NCBI RefSeq assembly: GCF_025698965.1
Contig: NZ_JAILWL010000011.1
Location: 1 to 33,924 of the forward strand
From: Roseibium sp.
Lineage (GTDB): Bacteria; Pseudomonadota; Alphaproteobacteria; Rhizobiales; Stappiaceae
Reading direction: 5' to 3'
Length of the DNA: 33,924 bases
Below, piece by piece: positions 25,460 to 33,924 of the stretch. The position numbers and the translations under genes are program-made. Numbering within the stretch: the first letter of the stretch is position 1; every line of letters begins with the position of its first letter. A model generated the notes under the pieces. That model did not search any database. It was not told the DNA's origin and saw only the letters and a program-made list of their open reading frames with translations.

Positions 25460-25603
25460 TTAACAAATCGTAAGAAATACAATTACCAACCCTACCCTTG
25501 ATCGCAAACAAGCTTAGGGATCGAGATATACAATAAAAACATGAATGTATATTTCGACTTATCTAACAAGCGCAAAGGAGAGGACATGCCGGAGTAGGTT
25601 ATC

Positions 25604-26368
25604 ATGCGGAACCCAACAGTATGTGTTGTAATACCAGCTAAAAACGAAGCTCGAAATCTTCCATTGGTATTAAAGAAAATCCCCGGATGGATCGATGAAG
25701 TGATCCTGGTAGACGGGAATTCCGAAGATGACACAATTGCGGTTGCCCGCAACCTCATGCCCGGCATCAAAATCGTCTCCGAAGACCGCCCAGGTAAAGG
25801 CGCTGCCTTGAGATGCGGTTTTGCAGCTTCCCGCTCCGATATCATCGTCATGATAGATGCTGACGGTTCCATGGATCCGGCGGAAATACCTGCCTTTGTC
25901 GGCGCTCTGCTTTCCGGCGCGGACTTCGTAAAGGGGTCCCGATTCCTGCAAGGCGGCGGAACTGATGACATGGAATGGTATCGGCGCATTGGCAACTGGG
26001 GCTTTGTCAAGCTCGTCACCTGGAGATTTGGCGGCAGGTTTACCGACCTTTGTTACGGCTACATCGCATTTTGGCGCGAGAGCCTGCAGCGGCTTTCCCT
26101 TGAAAACGACGACGGATTCGAAATCGAAACCAGCATGAACGTGCAGGCTCTCCAGGCTCAACTGGCCATTTCGGAAGTTCCCAGCAAGGAAGCCCCTCGC
26201 GCCTATGGCGTCAGCAACTTGAGGACTTTCCCGGACGGTTGGCGCGTTCTGATGACGATCGCCCGTCTGGGATTGCCGCTTCCAGGCAGCCGTCTGGGCA
26301 CCCCAGCGCCGATCAGCAACAGCCGACTGGCAACAAATTCAACCGATGTCCGCAACCCCAACCCCTGA
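25604..26368 (+). CDS. Family 2 glycosyltransferase (dolichyl-phosphate mannose synthase-like)
   Basis: VCVVIPAKNEARNLPLVLKKIPGWIDEVILVDGNSEDDT, GKGAALRCGFAASRSDIIVMIDADGSMDPAEI. Confidence 0.9.
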   Translation: MRNPTVCVVIPAKNEARNLPLVLKKIPGWIDEVILVDGNSEDDTIAVARNLMPGIKIVSEDRPGKGAALRCGFAASRSDIIVMIDADGSMDPAEIPAFVGALLSGADFVKGSRFLQGGGTDDMEWYRRIGNWGFVKLVTWRFGGRFTDLCYGYIAFWRESLQRLSLENDDGFEIETSMNVQALQAQLAISEVPSKEAPRAYGVSNLRTFPDGWRVLMTIARLGLPLPGSRLGTPAPISNSRLATNSTDVRNPNP

Positions 26369-26376
26369 GACTCGAG

Positions 26377-28587
26377 ATGAGCACACCCGTCACGATATCG
26401 GTCGTTGTCTGTGCACATACGCTGGATCGGTTGCGCCACATCGGCGAGATGGTGTCCTCCGTGCGCGCACAGACTTACCCGGCGATGTCTCTGATTATCG
26501 TGTGCGATCACAGTGAAGCCCTCTTCAGGGTTCTCAAGTCCGAATTTAAAACCGTCGAAGTCATCAGGAACGAATACGAAAAAGGGCTTTCGGGCGCCAG
26601 GAACACAGGCGTCAAATGTGCGCTTGGAGATGTCGTCGCCTTTCTTGATGATGACGCGGCCGCAGACCCTTGTTGGCTGGAACAGATCGCGATCGCCTAC
26701 GAAGATCCCGCTGTCATGGCCGTCGGTGGCTCCATTGCCCCTGCCTGGACAATCGGGCGGCCTAAATGGTTTCCCTATGAGTTCGACTGGGTCAACGGAT
26801 GCAGCTACATCGGACTGCCCAGGGAACGACGCCCGGTGCGCAATCTGATCGGTTGCAACATGTCGGTTCGCCGAAACGTCCTGGAGCAAACCGGCGGCTT
26901 TCGATCCGGCCTGGGCCGTGTCGGCAACAACGCGGCCGGGTGTGAAGAAACGGAATTTTTCATAAGGGCCAAATCCCTCCTTCCCAACCAGGTTATTCTC
27001 TACGAGCCACAGGCCCGCGTTCGCCACCATGTGCCTCCTGCACGGTGCACCTGGAAACATTTCATGGGTCGCTGCCGGGCTGAAGGAAGGTCAAAAGCAC
27101 AAATGGCTCGCCTGATCGGCCCTGACCGAGCCCTTTCCAACGAAAGAAGCTTCGCCTTCAAGACCCTTCCTGAAGGCGTATTGCGTAACATCGGTGAGGC
27201 TTTGCGCGGGGACTTGTCCGGCTTGGCCCGCGCTGGCGCAATTTTGACCGGACTGACCGTCACAACCGTTGCCTACTGCCGTGAACGTGTATGGTCCACA
27301 AGGGCCCAGCACCGCCCTCCGCCTCCGTTTGAGCCCATTCAAATCATTGACTGGGATCTGGGAAACCGTCCACCTTCGCGCCTTCAGGATCAACTGAAAC
27401 CGGATGCGTGGTGTGGGGGCGCGTTTTGCCTGTTCAGATCCAAAGGCACCCCGATCGCCATCGAGGAACTGCGCTTCGACAGGTCCAGGAAGATCGATAA
27501 TTGCGTAAGCGAAATTCTCGACCGCCTGCCGCACTCGAATGTTTCCCACCTGCTTAGAACACCTTCCGGTCCTCGCAGCCCGTGGGTAACTGTTGTCGTG
27601 GCGACAAGAGACAGACCTGACAGTCTTCTCAAATGCCTTGATAGCCTTCTGCAACAATCCTATTCGGCCATGAACATTATCGTGGTCGACAATGCTCCGT
27701 CTTCGAATGCGACTGCCGATCTTATTGCCGGAGTCTTCGCACCGAGCGGCCGTGTGCAATATGCGCGTGAAGATCGTGCTGGCTTGGGAACCGCCCACAA
27801 CACCGGACTGGCGCTTTCGCTGGGGGACATCGTCGCATTCACGGACGATGATGTCATTGTCGATCCCAACTGGGTTGCGACAATTGCGTCTGAATTTTCA
27901 ATATCTCCAAAAATCGGTTGCGTAACGGGCATGATCTTGCCCGCCGAGCTGGAAACACGGGCACAATATTGGGTCGAACGGCACGGTGGTTTCGGCAAGG
28001 GCGTGGACCGACGCGTATATGATCTGGAGGACAACAAGCCCGCGGATCCTTTGTTCCCCTATACAGCCGGCACCTTCGGCTCCGGGGCGAATATGGCTTT
28101 CAGGCGGAAGGCACTCGTTGAAGCCGGTGCGTTTGACGGCGCACTCGGCGCCGGAACTCCGGCACGAGGCGGTGATGACCTGGCCTCTTTCGTCGCTATA
28201 CTCGAAGCCGGGTATCAGCTTGTCTATTCGCCCGGTGCAATCGTCTGGCACTTCCACAGACGCGCAGAAGCCGGCGTGCGCCGCCAGGCTTATGGCTACG
28301 GCGTCGGTCTGGGAGCATATCTCACCAAGCAGGTTTTCGATAATCCGGGCAAACTGTTTCTGCTCGGCAGAAAATTTCCCGCTGCCTTGACACATCTGCT
28401 TTCGAGCAAGTCTGAGAAGATGGTGCGGCTGCCCGATGACTACCCCCGCCACCTGATCTGGCGGGAGCGTTTCGGCATTCTTATGGGCCTGCCCGGATAT
28501 CTCCAAAGTCGTTTCAAAACACGCCGCTCCATTTCCTCAAGAACGCGTTCGCAGGTTCTGGCGGGCGCAGACCCATCGCTGGAGTGA
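26377..28587 (+). CDS. Bimodular family 2 glycosyltransferase (two GT2 domains in tandem)
   Basis: First domain VTISVVVCAHTLDRL...GARNTGVKCALGDVVAFLDDDAAADP; second WVTVVVATRDRPDSLLKCLDSLLQQ...GTAHNTGLALSLGDIVAFTDDDVIVDP. Start taken at ATG 26377, after the preceding stop. Confidence 0.88.
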   Translation: MSTPVTISVVVCAHTLDRLRHIGEMVSSVRAQTYPAMSLIIVCDHSEALFRVLKSEFKTVEVIRNEYEKGLSGARNTGVKCALGDVVAFLDDDAAADPCWLEQIAIAYEDPAVMAVGGSIAPAWTIGRPKWFPYEFDWVNGCSYIGLPRERRPVRNLIGCNMSVRRNVLEQTGGFRSGLGRVGNNAAGCEETEFFIRAKSLLPNQVILYEPQARVRHHVPPARCTWKHFMGRCRAEGRSKAQMARLIGPDRALSNERSFAFKTLPEGVLRNIGEALRGDLSGLARAGAILTGLTVTTVAYCRERVWSTRAQHRPPPPFEPIQIIDWDLGNRPPSRLQDQLKPDAWCGGAFCLFRSKGTPIAIEELRFDRSRKIDNCVSEILDRLPHSNVSHLLRTPSGPRSPWVTVVVATRDRPDSLLKCLDSLLQQSYSAMNIIVVDNAPSSNATADLIAGVFAPSGRVQYAREDRAGLGTAHNTGLALSLGDIVAFTDDDVIVDPNWVATIASEFSISPKIGCVTGMILPAELETRAQYWVERHGGFGKGVDRRVYDLEDNKPADPLFPYTAGTFGSGANMAFRRKALVEAGAFDGALGAGTPARGGDDLASFVAILEAGYQLVYSPGAIVWHFHRRAEAGVRRQAYGYGVGLGAYLTKQVFDNPGKLFLLGRKFPAALTHLLSSKSEKMVRLPDDYPRHLIWRERFGILMGLPGYLQSRFKTRRSISSRTRSQVLAGADPSLE

Positions 28588-28593
28588 TCGATC

Positions 28594-29427
28594 ATGCGTA
28601 CCATTCCGATCTTGATGTATCATTCCGTGGCCGACCAGGTAGACGCACGCTACAAGACATGGGCTGTGACCCCGTCGCGCTTTGCCAGCCAAATGGCTGC
28701 CCTGTCGGAGAACGGCTATTCTGTGTTCGGCATATCCACAATTCTGAGGCGGCTCGATGCCGGACTTCCACTTCCCCAAAAGTTTGTCGCGCTGACATTT
28801 GACGACGGTCTGCAGGATTTTCTGATCGGGGCTTTTCCGATTCTCGAAGAAAACAGGTTTCAGGCAACGCTCTATGTGGTCGCCGGCCGTGTTGCCAGCA
28901 GCAGCAACTGGTTGGCCACATTGGGAGAAGGCGACAGACCCATGTTGCGTGTCGAGGAGATAAGAGATCTTCATTTCAACGGCATCGAAATCGGGGCCCA
29001 CAGCCTGACACATCCCGAACTCGACCTTTTGAATCGCAAAGCCTGCGAACGAGAGATCCGCGACAGCCGCCTCGTGCTTGAAGACATGATCGGAGCTCGC
29101 GTTTCGACATTTGCCTATCCGCATGGTTATGCCTCACCGACAACCCGGCAACTGGTGCACGAAGCCGGATACGCGTCGGCTGTGCGTGTTCGCCATGCGC
29201 TCTCCCATGCATCAGAGAACCGTTATGGACTTTCCCGTCTGATCGTCACTCAGAAACACGACCCAGAGGGATTGATCGCCTTGCTCGAGGGCAAGGGGAT
29301 ACCAACAGCGCCGCCTCAGGATCGCCTCGCCGGAACCTGCTGGCGAATTGCGCGGCGCATTCGCAACCGACTGAAGCCACCGCTGACCGGCGATGGCCCC
29401 TTTATGCCTGCTGGGGGACGGATTTGA
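28594..29427 (+). CDS. Polysaccharide deacetylase (NodB-like, CE4)
   Basis: IPILMYHSVAD, FVALTFDDGLQDFLIGAFPILEE, IEIGAHSLTHPELDLL, STFAYPHGYASPTTRQLV. Confidence 0.92.
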   Translation: MRTIPILMYHSVADQVDARYKTWAVTPSRFASQMAALSENGYSVFGISTILRRLDAGLPLPQKFVALTFDDGLQDFLIGAFPILEENRFQATLYVVAGRVASSSNWLATLGEGDRPMLRVEEIRDLHFNGIEIGAHSLTHPELDLLNRKACEREIRDSRLVLEDMIGARVSTFAYPHGYASPTTRQLVHEAGYASAVRVRHALSHASENRYGLSRLIVTQKHDPEGLIALLEGKGIPTAPPQDRLAGTCWRIARRIRNRLKPPLTGDGPFMPAGGRI

Positions 29428-31139
29428 TGAAACAGATTTTTTGTTCGACCGCATTACAACGCGGCGCCTTGATCTTCGCAACCTGCCTTGCGACCGGCTT
29501 TGCCGGGAATGCTGCAGAGGCCACAAGCGGTTCCGGACAAACAGATCCGGCAATCTCAAAAGCCATCACGCTAATCGGCGACATGTACCTGGAAGGCACA
29601 ATAGGACGGAGCGACGGCGCAATCGCACTTGCTTATTATCAGAACCTTTCGACCAGCAACGGCAGAATACTTGCTGCAATCCCTCCCGAAAAACTCATCA
29701 CCAGTTCTGATGAGAACCCGCAGCCGGACAGCATAAGCGCAATCGGTGTTTATCAGGTGGCGGCGAACCAGGGGAATCCGGATGCTTTTTTGCGGCTTGG
29801 CGATCTCTATCTAGATGGCGATCTGGTTACGGCAGATCCGGAAAAGGCCTTTTCCTTTTTCGAGCAGGCAGCTGAATTGGGAAGTGAGACGGCCGCCGTC
29901 AACATCGGATTGATGATGATTGATGGCAACGGAACGTCCCACGACATCAACGGCGGTATCGCGCTCTTGTCGGAAGCGGCGGGCAATGGCAATGGCAGGG
30001 CATTGATGGCGCTTGGCAACATTTACAGAACCGGATCGGCAGAGGGGGTCGATATCGATGCGGCTCGCAGTTTCGACTATTACAAACGCGCTGCAGATGG
30101 TGGCAATATCGCTGCATCGCTTATCACCGCACGCATGATGATAGACGGTGAAGGGACTCCAGCCACACCAAAAAGAGGATATGAGATCGCTCATCAGCTT
30201 GCTGAAGCAAATGACCCTTCAGCACTGCTGCTCATGGGAGACATTCATCTGACCGGTATTGCAGACTTGCTGCCCCCCGATCCGGTAAAAGCCTATGAGG
30301 CATATTCCCTAGCCAGCCAGGCAGGCAGCACCACCGGGCGCAAGCAGACAGCCTTGATGCTGATCCGCGGTGAAGGTGTAGGTCAGGATCCGGACGCGGG
30401 CCTTGGTATTTTGCAGGAAATGGCCAAAGCCGGCGATGCGTCTGCAATGTATTCTCTTGGCCAGCTCTATGAGAACGGATCCGAAAATGCCGTCTCGGCA
30501 AACCTCCCAAAGGCCTTCGAATACTACAAGAATGCCGCGGCGGCCGACGACCCCAGCTCAAAGCTGAGAATGGCCTATATGCTGATCGAAGGCATTGGAA
30601 CCCAACGGGACATGAAGGCCGGAGCTGCCATGCTTGAACTGTTGGTGATAGGTGGCAATTCTGACGCGAACCTGATGCTGGCTGAATATCACTCCGGCGC
30701 AATCGGGGAAGGACAAGCCCAGGACCTCAACAAGGCCTTCGGTTATTATCAAACCGCCGCGGCCGCCGGCAGCGGAACGGCGCGGGTGCAGGCAGCTTTG
30801 ATGCTTCTGCGCGGTCAGGGAACAGAAGTCGACCAGCAAGCGGGCATGACGCTCCTGAAATCTGCAGCCGATGCGGGAGATCCCAACGCGTTGCTCACGC
30901 TCGGGACGGTTTACGTCTCTGGTGAGGCAGGAAAGATCGACGCGAATGCCGCGATTGCCGCATATGAAGCAGCCGCCGCACGCGGTGTCGCGATGGCCTA
31001 TATCCTGCTTGGCGACCTTTACAGCCGCGGCGAAATCATTCCAGCTGATGGGGAGCTTGCCGTTCTCTACTACAAGAAAGCGGCAGGTATTGAGCCTCCG
31101 GCTGAAGTCAGTCCGATCAACAACGCCAACACTCAATGA
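29427..31139 (+). CDS. Secreted Sel1-like repeat protein
   Basis: Signal peptide MKQIFCSTALQRGALIFATCLATGFAGNAAEA; repeated AF.YY..AA..G...A...LG.MY..G Sel1/TPR-like pattern; TGATG overlap with the deacetylase gene. Confidence 0.87.
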   Translation: MKQIFCSTALQRGALIFATCLATGFAGNAAEATSGSGQTDPAISKAITLIGDMYLEGTIGRSDGAIALAYYQNLSTSNGRILAAIPPEKLITSSDENPQPDSISAIGVYQVAANQGNPDAFLRLGDLYLDGDLVTADPEKAFSFFEQAAELGSETAAVNIGLMMIDGNGTSHDINGGIALLSEAAGNGNGRALMALGNIYRTGSAEGVDIDAARSFDYYKRAADGGNIAASLITARMMIDGEGTPATPKRGYEIAHQLAEANDPSALLLMGDIHLTGIADLLPPDPVKAYEAYSLASQAGSTTGRKQTALMLIRGEGVGQDPDAGLGILQEMAKAGDASAMYSLGQLYENGSENAVSANLPKAFEYYKNAAAADDPSSKLRMAYMLIEGIGTQRDMKAGAAMLELLVIGGNSDANLMLAEYHSGAIGEGQAQDLNKAFGYYQTAAAAGSGTARVQAALMLLRGQGTEVDQQAGMTLLKSAADAGDPNALLTLGTVYVSGEAGKIDANAAIAAYEAAAARGVAMAYILLGDLYSRGEIIPADGELAVLYYKKAAGIEPPAEVSPINNANTQ

Positions 31140-32383
31140 CAGGGATAATCTCCAGTCTGCTTCTTCATGCGGTGCGCCATTGGGCGCGCTGCATGCAGGT
31201 GCTTCTGTTGATGTTTATCTGTTTTCACCTATCCGCTGCCGAGGCAGAAACACCATCCCGATCGCTTGAGGCTTCTGCCCTCTCTCGATTGGGCGAACTG
31301 ATCCTGGACGGCAGGTTGTTGCAATACGACCCATCGCAGGCGCTGGTCTATTTTTCCAAGGCAGCGGAACTCGGTGATCGGACGGCGCGGTTGCGCATGG
31401 CGGAGATGTCTCTTCGCGGAATTGGAACGAAACAGGATATTGAAAGCGCTCTTCAGGAAATCAAAACGATTGCAGCAGAAGGCAGTTTGAGCGCTCATGT
31501 AAGTCTCGGCGATATTTATGCTCTCGGCTATGCCGGTTTCATTGATCTTAACGCCTCGCTCGCAGCATACGAAAAAGCTGCCGATGCGGGAAACATTACA
31601 GCAGCCCTGCGCCTTTCTGAAATCTACCGATACGGCCTGTTCGGCAGAAAGGACCCAAGGCGCTCTTACGGATATCTCGCCCGAGCAAAGGCCCTCGGAA
31701 ATTCCTATGCGCTTTATCTGATGGGCACAGGTTTGGTCGAAGGAGAATTCAGACAGGTTGGGCGTCCAAGATCAGGCTTGGAAATGTTCCGGGAGGCTGA
31801 AAAGAGAGGTGTCGCAGACGCGACAATTGCACTGGCGATGCGGCGGGATAATCGGGCCGCGCAACTGTTACCCCGGAGCAAACTGCTCAACAAACTTGCC
31901 GGCATGGCTGACAACGGCAACCGGGAAGCGGCACTTCGCCTATTCGACTACTATCTCGATCCGAAAAACTGGGGGTCCCGCTACCTGTCTGCCAGAAACA
32001 TCAGAATGGCGCGCGCGCGTCTTGAAAAAATCGCAGGACGCATCGATCCGGGTGAATTGGAGTATCGCGAACTTCTTCTCGACATCCTGTCCGCGGAAAA
32101 GGCCGCCTATGCTTCACTTTACGATCGGATCGATACAATTCCGCCGCGCAGTCGCCCAAGCCTGCTGAGGAGAACTCTTAGAAGCAATCCGAATGCTTTC
32201 TTCTATTTTGTTCAAATGCGTCTATCTGAAACCGGTTTTTTCCGAGGGCGGCTGGATGGACTTTTGAAACGAAGGACGATTTCAGCAATTATGAACTACT
32301 GCGCATCCCTGGGTGTTAAAACCATGTGCAGGCGCGGACCTCTCTCGGTTCAGACGACACGTTTGCTCATTCACGCGTTTTGA
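31136..32383 (+). CDS. Sel1-like repeat protein with C-terminal peptidoglycan-binding-like segment
   Basis: Sel1 repeats (ALVYFSKAAELGDRTARLRMAEMSLRGIGTKQD, ASLAAYEKAADAGNITAALRLSEIYRYG); C-terminus FYFVQMRLSETGFFRGRLDGLLKRRTISAIMNYCASLG resembles PG_binding_1; ATGA overlap with previous gene. Confidence 0.8.
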   Translation: MTGIISSLLLHAVRHWARCMQVLLLMFICFHLSAAEAETPSRSLEASALSRLGELILDGRLLQYDPSQALVYFSKAAELGDRTARLRMAEMSLRGIGTKQDIESALQEIKTIAAEGSLSAHVSLGDIYALGYAGFIDLNASLAAYEKAADAGNITAALRLSEIYRYGLFGRKDPRRSYGYLARAKALGNSYALYLMGTGLVEGEFRQVGRPRSGLEMFREAEKRGVADATIALAMRRDNRAAQLLPRSKLLNKLAGMADNGNREAALRLFDYYLDPKNWGSRYLSARNIRMARARLEKIAGRIDPGELEYRELLLDILSAEKAAYASLYDRIDTIPPRSRPSLLRRTLRSNPNAFFYFVQMRLSETGFFRGRLDGLLKRRTISAIMNYCASLGVKTMCRRGPLSVQTTRLLIHAF

Positions 32384-32682
32384 ATTTTTGAGCAAAATTC
32401 TGCAGAATTCGAGTTGACGTCCAATATCACGCCAACTTCCTGGCCCGGCTGTGCAATTTGAGGTCACAGGCTTGCAGAACCACACCCATCTTCTCCAAAT
32501 TGGACAAAACTATGAACAATTTTTCCCCAAATTTAAAGATTTAGTCCTAAAGCTCTAGATGACATCTACGGCATTTTTTAATATTATTGCGAGGTCGTGG
32601 AAATTAGCAAAATACAGTAAATGACATCCCCATCGCAACGGGTCGCTGTGCTCGTCTATTTTTAGATTGAAAGGCTAACGGG

Positions 32683-32862
32683 ATGGAAAGTGGGCAGCAT
32701 CTAACCGACTACTCGGACGCTCCGCCTGAGTATGATCGGAAGTATCAACCAGAAGACACATTCTGGTTTCATCTCAGAATGCTGACAATGCAAGATCTAA
32801 TAGATAAGAAGAATGCTACGAATCTGAATTACCATAGAGGTAATCCAAACATTACCAACTAA
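32683..32862 (+). CDS. Small ORF, 59 aa, acidic/polar (hypothetical)
   Basis: MESGQHLTDYSDAPPEYDRKYQPEDTFWFHLRMLTMQDLIDKKNATNLNYHRGNPNITN*; read directly, missing from the supplied track; weak G-rich region upstream. Confidence 0.35.
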   Translation: MESGQHLTDYSDAPPEYDRKYQPEDTFWFHLRMLTMQDLIDKKNATNLNYHRGNPNITN

Positions 32863-32912
32863 GCGACCATTCAAACGGAATAGGTTTGCGCGGTAAGGGC
32901 ATTTCATTATTA

Positions 32913-33060
32913 CGCAGGCCTTCTTTTGCAAGGAGACCTGCGAAAGGTCGGGCTTGTCTATCGCAGAGCGAGCAAGACCGCCGACCTCCTATCGAAGCCG
33001 GCGCTCATTTGAAGGGCATACCGGAAAGAAAGCAGGCTGGCTTGAAGCTACGCAAGCAGC
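32913..33060. other. Cluster of three adjacent inverted repeats/hairpins; candidate structured RNA or degenerate palindromic repeat
   Basis: 32913-32942 CGCAGGCCTTCTT-ttgc-AAGGAGACCTGCG; 32945-32987 AGGTCGG-g-CTTG-tcta-TCGC-aga-GCGA-g-CAAG-accg-CCGACCT; 33036-33060 GCTgGCTTG...CAAGCAGC. Confidence 0.45.
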
Positions 33061-33176
33061 TGATCGTTTTGTCGACACATAATGAAGTCGAAGCAACCTG
33101 GTCACAGGTCACTTGAGCCTGCGCGCGAACATCATTGAACGCCTCACAGAAGCATGCTCAAATCACCGAGCAAACT

Positions 33177-33893
33177 CTATCTTTCCAGGCGGCGTCGATC
33201 ATCGGCGTCCTGAATTTGAAAAAACGCTGCTGCTGCCTCAGTCCGGTTGGACACACCCATTTTCGAGATGATGTGGTGAATGTGCAGCTTTATTGTGTGT
33301 TCGGACAAATTCAGATTAGCGGCGATAGTTTTGTTTTGCTGCCCTTGCGCGATCAGAGCAAGCACCTCCCGCTCCCGCGGTGTGAGAGCACCGACGGCAT
33401 GATGATCGCCGGTCTGAACGACTTCCTCAGTGTTTCGTGTTTTTTCAAGCTGCATATTCCGGTCAATCTCCAACAGCTCGACAAGGTCGGGCGGCATGTA
33501 AGATCCACCATGCAACATGATCTGCACGGCAAACAGCCACAGATCCAGTCTCAAATTCATGGGCAGGATATTGTGAATTACTCCAGTTTTGAGACATTCG
33601 CGAATATACTGCTTGGAGTGATAATCACCGTTGAAAGTCAGACACAATCCGGTATTGGGGTATTTGTCCTGAAACTGTCGAAGGTTGGTTGTATTAGCCA
33701 CCCCATACGCCTCGTCAATGAGGATCAAATTCGGGTAGGCATCATCATGATCAGCGGTACGGACCAGGTTTACCCAGTCATTGGTAATATGCACCGCCAG
33801 ATCAGGAAGTTCCCTGACCAGGGCATTTTCGAGTGGGTTAGGCAAACGATCACCAGGCCCTATAAAATATAAATAACGCAATTGGTTCGACAT
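33177..33893 (-). CDS. LuxR-family transcriptional regulator with atypical receiver-like N-terminus
   Basis: C-terminal GerE HTH ALTPREREVLALIAQGQQNKTIAANLNLSEHTIKLHIHHIISKMGVSNRTEAAA; N-terminal alpha/beta domain YLYFIGPGDRLPNPLENAL...PNLILIDEAYG. Confidence 0.9.
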   Translation of the reverse strand: MSNQLRYLYFIGPGDRLPNPLENALVRELPDLAVHITNDWVNLVRTADHDDAYPNLILIDEAYGVANTTNLRQFQDKYPNTGLCLTFNGDYHSKQYIRECLKTGVIHNILPMNLRLDLWLFAVQIMLHGGSYMPPDLVELLEIDRNMQLEKTRNTEEVVQTGDHHAVGALTPREREVLALIAQGQQNKTIAANLNLSEHTIKLHIHHIISKMGVSNRTEAAAAFFQIQDADDRRRLER

Positions 33894-33924
33894 TTGTGGC
33901 CTCCCGAGTTTTTGTCATTTTTTT

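Noticed and set aside
32886-33116. 76-aa ORF in the hairpin cluster
   Set aside because: TTG start, no SD, Arg/Lys-rich translation of inverted repeats; better explained as a structured noncoding region.
1-33924. CRISPR arrays, transposases, integrases, tRNA or rRNA genes
   Set aside because: No regular direct-repeat/spacer array, no transposase or integrase motifs in the ORF translations, and no tRNA/rRNA-like sequence recognised by eye; a tRNAscan/ISfinder run would be needed to exclude them formally.

Overview
Alphaproteobacterial window (gene content looks Roseibium/Labrenzia- or roseobacter-like; taxonomy is inference). Left to right: (i) the 3' part of a 2-oxoacid:acceptor oxidoreductase alpha gene, open at the left edge, plus its beta subunit (+). 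(ii) A tightly coupled minus-strand operon xsc-ackA-soeA-soeB-soeC for sulfoacetaldehyde desulfonation, acetyl-phosphate to ATP, and sulfite oxidation. (iii) A minus-strand module of two FAD/GcvT-fusion N-demethylases of the dimethylglycine/sarcosine dehydrogenase type flanking a non-pyrrolysine MttB-family methyltransferase, headed by an XRE-cupin regulator. (iv) tauR (MocR type) and tpa (-), then tauABC (+). (v) An AT-rich gap, then a plus-strand surface-polysaccharide-type operon: GT2, tandem GT2-GT2, polysaccharide deacetylase and two Sel1-repeat proteins. (vi) An AT-rich, hairpin-rich intergenic region and a LuxR-type regulator (-). Most notable: (a) the MttB + two demethylases inside the taurine locus suggest an undescribed route from a fully N-methylated taurine (taurobetaine) to taurine to acetate + sulfate; (b) TauC carries a periplasmic insert that looks like a circularly permuted cadherin-like/Big_9 domain; (c) direct-repeat boxes CTGGMYCTAW with 22-23 bp pitch lie upstream of tauR, tpa and xsc; (d) a symmetric CGTGAAA-N13-TTTCACG-N6-CGTGAAA-N13-TTTCACG array lies just upstream of the XRE-cupin gene; (e) two small ORFs and several strong hairpins are absent from the supplied ORF track. 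All calls were made by eye; no database searches were run.
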